Source: Bacteroidota bacterium
GTDB taxonomy: Bacteria > Bacteroidota > Bacteroidia > Chitinophagales > Chitinophagaceae
Reading direction: 5' to 3'
Length of the DNA stretch: 6,499 nt
Assembly: GCA_025361325.1 (NCBI GenBank)
Contig: JANYAL010000280.1
Coordinates: 1 to 6,499, forward strand
Both the position numbers and the translations under genes were made by a program. Within the stretch, counting starts at the first letter, position 1. Each line of letters opens with the position of its first letter. This document shows, piece by piece, positions 1 to 6,428 of this stretch. A model generated the notes under the pieces. It was not told the origin of the DNA. It did no database searches and saw only the letters and a list, made by a program, of their open reading frames with translations.

Positions 1-228
1 GATTCACTTAAGAATGAGATCCGCAGGGTGCTTAAATCCCTTAGTCCCCGTGAAGCAGAGATTGTTAACGCATATTTTGGCCTTGATGGAGAGAATGGTG
101 TCACCATTGAACAAATTGGCCAGAAATATGATCTTACTAAAGAACGTATCCGCCAAATCAAGGAAAGAGCCATCAAAAGATTACAAAAGGCGCGCTACAG
201 CGGCGCACTTAAGGCTTATTTAGGTTAA
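1..228 (+). CDS. RNA polymerase sigma-70 factor, RpoD/SigA-like, C-terminal part only
   Basis: This is the 3' end of a sigma-70 gene; it is open at the left edge and 75 residues are visible before the TAA stop. Sigma factors of this group bind core RNA polymerase and recognise promoters. The visible part is region 4: region 4.1 spans about residues 11-30 (LSPREAEIV, then YFGLDG), and the region 4.2 helix-turn-helix spans about 35-61 (TIEQIGQKYDL, then TKERIRQIKERAIKRL), which in the family contacts the -35-type element. The protein ends in KAYLG, matching the KTYLG ending typical of Bacteroidota primary sigma factors. However, LTKERIRQIKE replaces the usual LTRERVRQIKE, and the tail QKARYSGALKAYLG differs from the usual RHTSRSKxLKTYLG. 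From memory of the family, this suggests a secondary RpoD-like paralogue instead of the main housekeeping factor, so I give no symbol. Membership of the sigma-70 group 1/2 is secure; paralogue status is inference. An intrinsic terminator follows 20 bases downstream. Confidence 0.9.
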   Translation, partial: DSLKNEIRRVLKSLSPREAEIVNAYFGLDGENGVTIEQIGQKYDLTKERIRQIKERAIKRLQKARYSGALKAYLG

Positions 229-247
229 ATATCCTGAACATAACATT

Positions 248-276
248 ACCCCTCACCCTGGTTGTGGGGTTTTTTT
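248..276 (+). terminator. Intrinsic terminator of the sigma factor gene
   Basis: ACCCC (248-252) pairs with GGGGT (266-270). After a T-T mismatch the stem can extend by two pairs (C254-G264 and A255-T263). The run of seven T from 270 to 276 follows at once. The position, 20 bases after the sigma factor stop, and the stem-plus-T-tract layout fit a rho-independent terminator, so the DUF4249 gene downstream probably has its own promoter. Confidence 0.75.
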
Positions 277-279
277 ATG

Positions 280-327
280 CCTGCCGGCCCAGTTGGGTTA
301 AAGTGAATATTTGCCCAATTCAGCAGG
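280..327 (+). repeat. Nested inverted repeat in the intergenic region
   Basis: The inner stem is AGTTGGG (291-297) against CCCAATT (314-320), seven pairs including one G-T, around a 16-base loop. The outer stem is CCTGC (280-284) against GCAGG (323-327). The two stems are nested but separated by an unequal internal loop. The repeat lies between the sigma factor terminator and the DUF4249 start. It could be a leader RNA structure, a protein-binding site or chance. No T tract follows, so it is not a second standard terminator. Confidence 0.3.
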
Positions 328-356
328 TATTTAAAATGCAGGTGAACTTTATTAAT

Positions 357-364
357 TATTTTTG
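357..364 (+). promoter_or_regulatory. Possible Bacteroidota -7 promoter box for the DUF4249 gene
   Basis: TATTTTTG matches the Bacteroidota -7 consensus TAnnTTTG at every fixed position. No convincing -33 TTG lies 17-23 bases upstream. The box ends only six bases before the ATG at 371, so a transcript from it would be leaderless or nearly so. The surrounding DNA is AT-rich and a chance match is quite possible. Confidence 0.3.
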
Positions 365-370
365 TTCATC

Positions 371-1249
371 ATGAAACAAGTGTTTTTAATTTTACTAACC
401 ACAATCCTGTTGGCCTCCTGTGAAAAGAACATCAGTTTTAACTTGAACCAGTCAAGCGCGGTACTTGTTGTGGATGCACAGATTGAGAGCGGAAGGGTTC
501 CTACCGTTATACTTACACGAAGCCTGAGTTATTTCAGTACGCTTTCCTCGCAGGCTTTGGCCGCTTCTTTTGTGCATGGTGCCACAGTGGTGATGGCCAA
601 TGGAGTGCAAAGTAACCGGTTCAAAGAATATCCTATACCGCTGGGAGGCGGGATCACAATATATTATTATGGCCTGGATACCACCAATGTAGCGAATCTT
701 TTTACTGGAGCGTTCAATACCCATTACCAGCTGGATATCAATGTGGACGGGAATAATTATTCTGCCACCACCTCCATTCCAAAACTAACCAAGTACCCCG
801 ATTCCCTGTGGTTCAGGAAAGCGCCTTTTAATCCGGATACTTCCGCCAGGATACTGATGACACGCACAACTGACCCCCCCGGACTTGGAAACTATATACG
901 GTATTTTACCAAAAAAAACAGCGAGAATTTTCTGCCCGGGCTGAATTCGGTATATGACGATGCGGTCATTGATGGCACTACCTATGAATTTCAGGTGGAA
1001 CCGGGTGTTGACCGTAATAATTCAGTCTCTGCCGATAAGAATTATTTCAGGACAGGCGATACCGTTTCCCTGAAAGTCTGCAACATCGATAAGGCCACCT
1101 ATACTTTCTGGAATACTTGGGAATTTGCCGAGCAGGCAAATGGTAATCCTTTTTCACAACCCAATAAAGTGATCGGCAATATCAGTAACGGAGCACTGGG
1201 GGCCTTTTATGGCTATGCTGCCTGGTACAAAACAATTATAGCAAGGTGA
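371..1249 (+). CDS. DUF4249-family lipoprotein
   Basis: The predicted product is a 292-residue lipoprotein exported through the Sec pathway and anchored by a lipidated cysteine. The N-terminus from the ATG at 371 is a lipoprotein signal: MKQ, a hydrophobic stretch, then the lipobox LASC with the modified Cys at residue 17, followed by EKN. A TTG at 362 would add only three residues before this signal, so ATG 371 is preferred. After the lipobox the chain resembles the DUF4249 pattern: an early strand (AVLVVDAQIESG), then TVILTRS, then a carboxypeptidase-like beta segment (VHGATVVMANG), and near the end a GNISNGALGAFYGYAAW segment. This assignment rests on recalled family features, not a search. 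The biochemical role is unknown. Family members are often encoded next to TonB-dependent receptors, but none is present here. The gene lies between a terminator and trxB (53-base gap) and may be transcribed alone or together with trxB. Confidence 0.8.
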   Translation: MKQVFLILLTTILLASCEKNISFNLNQSSAVLVVDAQIESGRVPTVILTRSLSYFSTLSSQALAASFVHGATVVMANGVQSNRFKEYPIPLGGGITIYYYGLDTTNVANLFTGAFNTHYQLDINVDGNNYSATTSIPKLTKYPDSLWFRKAPFNPDTSARILMTRTTDPPGLGNYIRYFTKKNSENFLPGLNSVYDDAVIDGTTYEFQVEPGVDRNNSVSADKNYFRTGDTVSLKVCNIDKATYTFWNTWEFAEQANGNPFSQPNKVIGNISNGALGAFYGYAAWYKTIIAR

Positions 1250-1302
1250 CCAGTTGCTTACCTTAATTCGGAAAATAACCTATCGTCCTTTAATTTTAAT
1301 AT

Positions 1303-2241
1303 ATGGAAATAGAAAAAGTACACTGCCGGATCATAGGTTCGGGTCCGGCCGGATATACGGCAGCCATTTATGCAAGCCGTGCTGGTCTTAACCCGGTATT
1401 AATCCAGGGATTACAGCCGGGGGGGCAGTTGACGATAACAACAGAAGTCGAGAATTACCCGGGTTACCCTGATGGCATCCAAGGACCCGATATGATGATT
1501 CATTTTGAGAACCAGGCCAGACGTATGGGTGCTGATATACGTTATGGTTTGGCCACTAAGGTGGATTTTTCCGTACGTCCATTACGAATAGAGATCGATG
1601 CGGAAAAATGGATCGGTGCTGATGCTGTGATTATCTCAACAGGGGCAAGTGCAAAATGGCTTGGATTGGAAAGTGAACAACGGTTAAATGGATATGGAGT
1701 CAGTGCCTGTGCCGTTTGTGACGGGTTCTTCTTTAAAGGAAAGGAAGTGGCCATTGTAGGCGCCGGTGATACAGCGTTAGAAGAGGCCCTGTATCTTTCG
1801 AAGATATGTTCGAAAGTACACATGATTGTAAGGCGATCTGAGATGAGGGCGAGTAAAGTAATGCAGGAAAGAGTGGTAAATACACCCAATATTACCATGT
1901 ACTGGAACAGTGAAACGGATGAGATTCTGGGTGAGAAGAAAGTAGAAGCCGTACGCATATCTAATAAACTCACCGGTGAAAAAAAGGTAATTCCAGTCAG
2001 TGCTTTTTTTGTTGCGATCGGACACCAGCCCAATTCGGAAATATTCAAAGAATGGCTGGATATGGATGAAGCTGGATATATCAGGACTGTACCGGGTACT
2101 TCAAGAACCAATATAGAAGGGGTGTTCGCATCCGGGGATGTGCAGGATAAGGTATACCGGCAGGCGGTAACTGCAGCCGGTTCCGGATGTATAGCAGCAC
2201 TGGATGCAGAACGATACCTGAGTGCGAAAGGGTTACATTAA
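1303..2241 (+). CDS. trxB: Thioredoxin-disulfide reductase (TrxB)
   Basis: This cytoplasmic FAD enzyme transfers electrons from NADPH to oxidised thioredoxin. At 312 residues it has the normal length of the low-molecular-weight bacterial type. The features appear in the expected order: the FAD-binding GSGPAG at 12-17, GGQLTITTEVENYPG at about 40-54, ISTGA at 111-115, the redox-active pair C136/C139 in CAVCDG, the NADPH-binding GAGDTALEEA at 153-162, and the C-terminal FAD segment VFASGDV (274-280) followed by RQAVTAAGSGCIAA. The HRRxxxR motif that binds the NADPH 2'-phosphate reads VRRSEMR (176-182): the His is replaced by Val, but all three Arg remain, which still favours NADPH. The start at 1303 places the first beta strand directly before GSGPAG, as in homologues. 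There is no clear Shine-Dalgarno sequence. TAATTTTA at 1291-1298 is a one-mismatch -7-like box, but no matched -33 element was found. Nothing looks damaged. Confidence 0.97.
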   Translation: MEIEKVHCRIIGSGPAGYTAAIYASRAGLNPVLIQGLQPGGQLTITTEVENYPGYPDGIQGPDMMIHFENQARRMGADIRYGLATKVDFSVRPLRIEIDAEKWIGADAVIISTGASAKWLGLESEQRLNGYGVSACAVCDGFFFKGKEVAIVGAGDTALEEALYLSKICSKVHMIVRRSEMRASKVMQERVVNTPNITMYWNSETDEILGEKKVEAVRISNKLTGEKKVIPVSAFFVAIGHQPNSEIFKEWLDMDEAGYIRTVPGTSRTNIEGVFASGDVQDKVYRQAVTAAGSGCIAALDAERYLSAKGLH

Positions 2242-2276
2242 AATACTAGATTAGAAATTAATAGTTCCTTTGGTTC

Positions 2277-2308
2277 CATGCTCCTGATTGATCTATATGG
2301 GTAGCATG
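2277..2308. repeat. Short inverted repeat between trxB and folB
   Basis: CATGCT (2277-2282) is the exact reverse complement of AGCATG (2303-2308), with 20 bases between. CC at 2283-2284 and GG at 2299-2300 could extend the stem past a two-base bulge. No T tract follows, so it is a poor terminator. It could be a leader hairpin or operator for folB, or chance. Apart from this and a weak TTG (2309-2311) upstream of TACTTG (2329-2334), I see nothing else in the 100-base gap. Confidence 0.25.
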
Positions 2309-2341
2309 TTGATAAAATTATGAATCCTTACTTGAATAATA

Positions 2342-2692
2342 ATGATCTTCATACACCTCAATAATCTCCAATTCCATGCTTTTCATGGTATTCATGAACA
2401 GGAAAGATCAGTGGGAAGCCACTTTGAAGTGAATGTGGAATTATACATAGAGGCAAATGATAAGATCATGTATCTAGAACAGACCGTGAATTATGCCATT
2501 ATTTATGAGATAATCCGTGTGAGAATGGAAAGACCTGCTAAACTCCTTGAAACACTGGCACAGGAAATGGTTCAGGCGATTCACCTAAAAGATGACCGGA
2601 TCAGGAAGATTACTGTACAGATCACTAAAAAGAATCCCTCAATAACAGGCCTTGAAGGTAATGTAGGCGTTACGTGCATTAATGAATTCTAG
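2342..2692 (+). CDS. folB: Dihydroneopterin aldolase (FolB)
   Basis: FolB converts 7,8-dihydroneopterin to 6-hydroxymethyl-7,8-dihydropterin and glycolaldehyde in folate synthesis, as a cytoplasmic oligomer. The 116-residue length is typical. Aligned by eye to the Staphylococcus aureus enzyme, the key residues are present: HGIHEQE contains E21 (equivalent to E22), VNYAIIYE contains Y51 (Y54), KLLETLAQE contains the pterin-anchoring E70 (E74), and VQITKKNPSITG contains the catalytic K96 (K100). The family's FYGYHG motif reads FHAFHG here. No other folate gene lies in the window, so it is separated from the usual folate partners. The stop codon overlaps or abuts the start of the following RMDN-like gene, which implies co-transcription. 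No Shine-Dalgarno sequence is visible before the ATG. Confidence 0.95.
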   Translation: MIFIHLNNLQFHAFHGIHEQERSVGSHFEVNVELYIEANDKIMYLEQTVNYAIIYEIIRVRMERPAKLLETLAQEMVQAIHLKDDRIRKITVQITKKNPSITGLEGNVGVTCINEF

Positions 2693-3446
2693 TATGCGAC
2701 TCATGATCCTTCTTTTTTATTTCAGCTTGTCCTGGCTGTATCTTCCGGCACAAGATATCAATGTTCAGATCAGACTTGCAGATCACCTTGAATCCATTCC
2801 TGATGAGATGGCAGCCTTTACAAAATTCAAGGAAGTACTCAGCACCAATCCGGTTAACATCTATGCCCTCACCAAGTGCAGTGAATTGTGTATTCGAATC
2901 GGCAAAAGGAAGGATAATGAAAAATTGCGCGAGAGTTATTATGAGGCCGCCAGGATCTATGCATCCACAGCTTTAAAGATTGACTCCCTTAATTCCGATG
3001 CAAACTGCGACATGGCCATGGCCTTGGGCAGGTCTACCATGAACATGAGTAGCCGGGAAAAGATCAAAAATGTAAGGGAGATTAAAAAGTATGTGGACAT
3101 ATCACTGCTGTCTAATCCGAATAATTTCAAGGCCTGGCATGTATTGGGGCGCTGGCATTATGAAGTAAGCAGCCTCAACTTTTTTGAACGGGCCACCTTG
3201 AAATTATTCTTTGGGGGACTTCCTGAATCCTCCATGAATATATCTATTGTTTGTTTCGAAAGAGCAAGATCCATACAGCCGGGTTTTATACTTAATTATA
3301 TTGAACTGGCAAAAGCCTACCGTAAAAATGACGAAACCCCTATAGCCATAGAAGCTCTAAAGGTTATGCTTACCCTCCCAAATCAAACAGAAGATGATCC
3401 TGAAATCAAGGAAGCAGGTAAAAAACTGTTAAAGGTCTGGCAATAA
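2682..3446 (+). CDS. Secreted TPR-like protein resembling the RMDN (FAM82) family
   Basis: The product is 254 residues from ATG 2682, or 250 from ATG 2694. The N-terminus is a signal peptide: MRLM, then a hydrophobic run to about residue 21, with likely cleavage near LPA-QD (residue 23), so the protein is probably periplasmic. The rest is alpha-helical and repeat-like, with TPR-type helices at about 45-75 (FTKFKEVLSTNP), 86-118 (ARIYASTALKIDSLNSDA) and 187-216 (CFERARSIQPGFILNYIEL). Residues 152-180, WHVLGRWHYEVSSL, then FFERATLKLFFGGLP, recall the LGRWxYEVxxLxxxER...P signature of regulator-of-microtubule-dynamics (RMDN1-3) proteins, whose bacterial relatives occur in Bacteroidota. Bacteria have no microtubules to regulate, so the role here is unknown; TPR-type surfaces usually bind proteins. 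The start overlaps folB by 11 bases, or follows its stop by one base if ATG 2694 is used. Either arrangement suits translational coupling, and both starts keep the signal peptide intact. The RMDN link is from recalled motifs only. Confidence 0.85.
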   Translation: MNSSMRLMILLFYFSLSWLYLPAQDINVQIRLADHLESIPDEMAAFTKFKEVLSTNPVNIYALTKCSELCIRIGKRKDNEKLRESYYEAARIYASTALKIDSLNSDANCDMAMALGRSTMNMSSREKIKNVREIKKYVDISLLSNPNNFKAWHVLGRWHYEVSSLNFFERATLKLFFGGLPESSMNISIVCFERARSIQPGFILNYIELAKAYRKNDETPIAIEALKVMLTLPNQTEDDPEIKEAGKKLLKVWQ

Positions 3447-3490
3447 ACAATCCGACTATTTAATCATGGCTTAATTCTAATAGATTTATT

Positions 3491-3498
3491 TATCTTCG
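3491..3498 (+). promoter_or_regulatory. Possible Bacteroidota -7 promoter box for the M1 peptidase gene
   Basis: TATCTTCG differs from the -7 consensus TAnnTTTG at one position and lies 20 bases before the ATG at 3519, which would leave a short leader of about 15 bases. TTAATT near 3471 is the only candidate for the -33 element and is weak. The position is good but the sequence support is modest. Confidence 0.35.
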
Positions 3499-3518
3499 AC
3501 CGGCTAAAATTCCTTCAA

Positions 3519-5468
3519 ATGATAAAAAGAGTTTTTTCTTTCTTAATAGTTTATGTATTTCTTGGAAGCGCAGTTGCCCAAGATGATTCAAAAACTGCAG
3601 GCAAATACGACCCACATGCACTTTTCACCCCCTTATTTTACCCCGCAAGCGGAACACCAACAGGAGAGCCTGGTCCGGGATACTGGCAAAACAAAGCAGA
3701 TTATACCATCAAGACTTCCCTGAATGAGGAGACCAATGAGATAAGCGGCAGTGTTACCATCTCCTACAGGAATAACAGTCCTTATGCGTTACCTTACCTT
3801 TGGCTGCAACTAGACCAGAATCTCTTTAACAAGGATAGCAGGGGCCAGGCCCGTATGCCGGTAGACAGCCGCAGTCGTTATGGAGATTCGAAGAGCAGTT
3901 TTAACGGTGGCTATAAGATAACCAGTGTGCGTATACAAGGTGTTGATGCGCAAGCCAATTACCTGATGAATGATACCCGAATGCAGATCCGTCTGCCAAA
4001 GACGCTTAACCCGGGTGGGGATGTGGTCATTATTAAGATCGATTACAGCTTTGTATTACCTGAATATGGTGCCGATCGTTGTGGCATTCTCCATACCCGG
4101 AATGGAAATATCTTTACTGTGGCACAATGGTTTCCGCGCATGTGCGTCTTCGATGATATTCAGGGCTGGAACACTTTGCCATATCTGGGACCTGGGGAAT
4201 TCTATCTGGAATACGGTGATTTTGATGTTCAACTCACTGTGCCTGCAAGTCATATCGTAGTCTGCAGTGGTGAACTCCAGAATGAAGCAGAAGTGTTGAC
4301 CGAAAAGCAGATCAGGCGGCTGGCAGAGGCCAGGAAAAGCGATAAGACCGTGATGATACGTACGGAAGGGGAGGTTATTGATCCCACCTCCAGGCCAAAA
4401 GGAACAATGCTTACCTGGCATTACAAGATCAGCAATGCCAGGGATGTATCATGGGCCTCATCCAAAGCATTCATCTGGGATGCCGCCAAGATCAATTTGC
4501 CAGATAGTAAAACAGCACTGGCCATGAGTGTTTACCCCACGGAAAGCGGTGGAAAAAGTGCTTGGGGCCGTGCAACAGAATATACAAAAGGTAGCATCGA
4601 GAATTACAGCAAAAGATGGTATACCTATCCATACCCGGTAGCTTCCAATGTAGCCAGTAATGTTGCGGGGATGGAATATCCGGGGATCGTTTTTTGCGGG
4701 TGGAAGTCGGAAACAAGCGGATTATTCGGTGTAACGGACCACGAATTTGGTCACACCTGGTTTCCAATGATCGTAGGTAGCAATGAACGCAAATACGGAT
4801 GGATGGATGAGGGATTTAATACCTTCATCAATTCCATTTCCCATAAGGATTTTAATGGCGGGGAATATAACGAGCAACCTTACAGTATGGAATTCATGGC
4901 ACCCTTTGTGTTTGGCAAGGGTAGTGAACCCATCCTGACAATACCCGATGCCCTGAAAGAGGCAAACATCGGTACGGCGCTTTATCTAAAACCAGGCTAT
5001 GGCCTTACATTATTGCGTGACCAGATCCTTGACTCCGAACGATTTGATTATGCCTTCCAGACCTATATCCACAACTGGGCATTCAAACACCCTTCGCCCT
5101 GGGATTTTTTCCGAACAATAGAAAATGTGGCAGGAGAGGACCTTGGCTGGTTCTGGAAGGGCTGGTTCATTGATAATGACAAACTGGACCAAGCGGTACT
5201 TTCCGTGAATTACGAAAAAGAGAATCCCGTAAACGGCGCCATTGTCACCATTGCCAACCTGGACCAGATGGTCATGCCTGTTCTCATCGCATATGAAACA
5301 AAAAGCGGTAAAACAGGAAGCCTGAAATTACCGGTTGAGATCTGGAATAATGCCACAACCTTCAAATTCAAATTGCCTACCACAGAAGAGATAAAGAAAG
5401 TTCAAATTGATCCTGATAAGATCTTCCCCGACATGAATTTCGGGAATAATGTATGGCTGGCGAAATAG
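3519..5468 (+). CDS. Secreted M1-family zinc metallopeptidase (aminopeptidase N-like)
   Basis: This 649-residue peptidase probably removes N-terminal residues from peptides outside the cytoplasm. A Sec signal peptide covers residues 1-20 (MIKR, hydrophobic core, cleavage after SAVA). An N-terminal beta-rich domain follows (for example [20 protein letters not shown] near 65-85), typical of M1 enzymes. The catalytic domain carries GMEYP (384-388, in place of the classical GAMEN exopeptidase motif) and the zinc site HEFGH at 408-412. Exactly 18 residues later comes E431 in WMDEGFNTF, giving the gluzincin pattern HExxH-x18-E: zinc ligands H408, H412 and E431, with E409 as general base. Y489 in LYLKPGYG sits where M1 enzymes have the transition-state tyrosine. 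The C-terminal region is short and beta-rich, with no recognisable T9SS sorting domain, so the protein is likely periplasmic or surface-associated. The gene is intact and appears monocistronic, converging on the next gene with 24 bases between. Substrate range cannot be read from sequence. Confidence 0.95.
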   Translation: MIKRVFSFLIVYVFLGSAVAQDDSKTAGKYDPHALFTPLFYPASGTPTGEPGPGYWQNKADYTIKTSLNEETNEISGSVTISYRNNSPYALPYLWLQLDQNLFNKDSRGQARMPVDSRSRYGDSKSSFNGGYKITSVRIQGVDAQANYLMNDTRMQIRLPKTLNPGGDVVIIKIDYSFVLPEYGADRCGILHTRNGNIFTVAQWFPRMCVFDDIQGWNTLPYLGPGEFYLEYGDFDVQLTVPASHIVVCSGELQNEAEVLTEKQIRRLAEARKSDKTVMIRTEGEVIDPTSRPKGTMLTWHYKISNARDVSWASSKAFIWDAAKINLPDSKTALAMSVYPTESGGKSAWGRATEYTKGSIENYSKRWYTYPYPVASNVASNVAGMEYPGIVFCGWKSETSGLFGVTDHEFGHTWFPMIVGSNERKYGWMDEGFNTFINSISHKDFNGGEYNEQPYSMEFMAPFVFGKGSEPILTIPDALKEANIGTALYLKPGYGLTLLRDQILDSERFDYAFQTYIHNWAFKHPSPWDFFRTIENVAGEDLGWFWKGWFIDNDKLDQAVLSVNYEKENPVNGAIVTIANLDQMVMPVLIAYETKSGKTGSLKLPVEIWNNATTFKFKLPTTEEIKKVQIDPDKIFPDMNFGNNVWLAK

Positions 5469-5492
5469 TGCTAGCCAACGAAAGCAGGTTAA

Positions 5493-6278
5493 TTACGTTC
5501 CTATATAGAAAACGATCAGGAACGCGTTTATAACTGCGGCAAGAAAACCATGTACGATTACAACAGCTGCTATATACGTTGTTCGTTTCAAAATGTTAAC
5601 CTGTTTTTCCTTCCAGAATATCCTCAAGAATATAGCTAAATAAATGATGGCAAAGAAAATATATGAGGAAAATAAAATAAAGAGGAACCCATCATCTGCA
5701 TCAATAGTCTCCTTGTTATAGAAGAAACGGGTTATGAAGCCTATCAGCGCACCCAGAATAAAGACCTGGTTGCCCATGTGGATGAAGAGCATGTCATTGG
5801 CAGCAATATTAGGTGCCGGAGAAACTATTAACCTGTACAGCCGCCCAAACAATACCAGCAATGCCTGCAGCAGATAGTAGCCCACGGAAAGTATTAAAAA
5901 AAAGACCAGGTTGAGAATAAGCGCCACCTTTTCATTCCCAATATTTTTGGTAATGTTCTGGTCGGGTTCAACAAGAGCATCCACCTTGACCAGGAACAAT
6001 AGAATTCCCAAAACGGTCAGCAGGAAACCGAAAACTGCCTTACTCCTGTTCATCAATTGTCTGGCTTCAACCCGTTTGCCGGTATAGAATGGCCTCCATA
6101 CAAAGCGGAATGAATCGACCAGCAGTTTAATATGATGCGCGATGAACTGCCAGATACTTTTTATGAATTCATTAAAGCTGTCAACAAAAACAGACTTGGC
6201 CAGCCACATCAGAAGTGGCTTCTTGTGTAATGCTTCATCCTCAGGTAATTCCAAAGGAATCTCGTTGTTTTCATCCAT
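5493..6278 (-). CDS. Multi-pass membrane protein of unknown function
   Basis: I do not recognise this 261-residue protein. It has an acidic N-terminus (residues 1-15, rich in Glu and Asp), then an amphipathic or aromatic stretch (22-65, with WLAKSVFVDSFNEFIKSIWQF), followed by about five hydrophobic segments at roughly 82-99, 118-144, 171-186, 197-221 and 234-258. The cytoplasmic soluble part would be the first 75 residues or so. No catalytic motif, conserved Cys pair or transporter signature is visible. The overall shape (short soluble N-terminus, then a five-helix bundle) resembles Yip1-like or DUF3667-type small membrane proteins of Bacteroidota, but that is only a resemblance. The start codon (6276-6278) is the first ATG of a long open frame with coding-like composition. 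Its 3' end faces the M1 peptidase gene with only 24 bases between and no obvious bidirectional terminator. Upstream lies an AT-rich stretch with repeated ATTAAT boxes. Confidence 0.8.
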   Translation of the reverse strand: MDENNEIPLELPEDEALHKKPLLMWLAKSVFVDSFNEFIKSIWQFIAHHIKLLVDSFRFVWRPFYTGKRVEARQLMNRSKAVFGFLLTVLGILLFLVKVDALVEPDQNITKNIGNEKVALILNLVFFLILSVGYYLLQALLVLFGRLYRLIVSPAPNIAANDMLFIHMGNQVFILGALIGFITRFFYNKETIDADDGFLFILFSSYIFFAIIYLAIFLRIFWKEKQVNILKRTTYIAAVVIVHGFLAAVINAFLIVFYIGT

Positions 6279-6304
6279 TTGATGGGGAAGTTATAGATAA
6301 ACGT

Positions 6305-6363
6305 AAATTAATGAAATTAATGTAATCCCTTAAGTAAAAAATTAATTTCTAAGCCATTAATTT
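6305..6363. repeat. ATTAAT box cluster upstream of the membrane-protein gene
   Basis: AAATTAATG occurs twice in perfect tandem (6305-6313 and 6314-6322). Its reverse complement CATTAATTT lies at 6355-6363, and the 10-base palindrome AAATTAATTT at 6339-6348. Four ATTAAT cores therefore sit within 55 bases, just upstream of the minus-strand start at 6278. They could be operator sites or an UP-like AT-rich element, but low-complexity AT-rich DNA can give such repeats by chance. Confidence 0.35.
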
Positions 6364-6428
6364 ATTGTGATTGAAGGTTGAACTTTTAAATGGGTATTGA
6401 TATTCCCCGAGTTTCACTGGTCCGATGC

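Noticed and set aside
362..370. TTG start three codons upstream of the DUF4249 ATG
   Set aside because: The ATG at 371 already gives a compact lipoprotein signal peptide; the TTG adds only Met-Phe-Ile in front of it and overlaps a possible -7 box.
452..724. Minus-strand open frame of 90 codons inside the DUF4249 gene
   Set aside because: It is antisense to the lipoprotein gene, with a random-looking translation and no supporting signal.
874..918. C7 (874-880) and A8 (911-918) runs in the DUF4249 gene, with a G7 run in trxB (1419-1425), as possible phase-variable tracts
   Set aside because: All three runs keep the frame, are short for slippage switching and fit ordinary codons (for example Pro-Gly-Gly in trxB). 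There is no sign of a frameshifted state.
1542..2111. Minus-strand open frame of 189 codons inside trxB
   Set aside because: It lies fully antisense to a well-supported thioredoxin reductase gene and its translation has no recognisable domain; it is a shadow of the coding sequence.
4056..4421. Minus-strand open frame of 121 codons inside the M1 peptidase gene
   Set aside because: It is antisense to a confirmed gene, has a composition unlike a real protein and shows no start signals.
5469..5492. Bidirectional terminator between the converging M1 peptidase and membrane-protein genes
   Set aside because: The 24-base gap contains no stem with flanking A and T tracts.
6391..6407. GGGTAT/ATTCCC-type hairpin as a terminator for the minus-strand gene ending at 6429
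   Set aside because: The stem is short with an internal mismatch, and no T tract follows on the minus strand.
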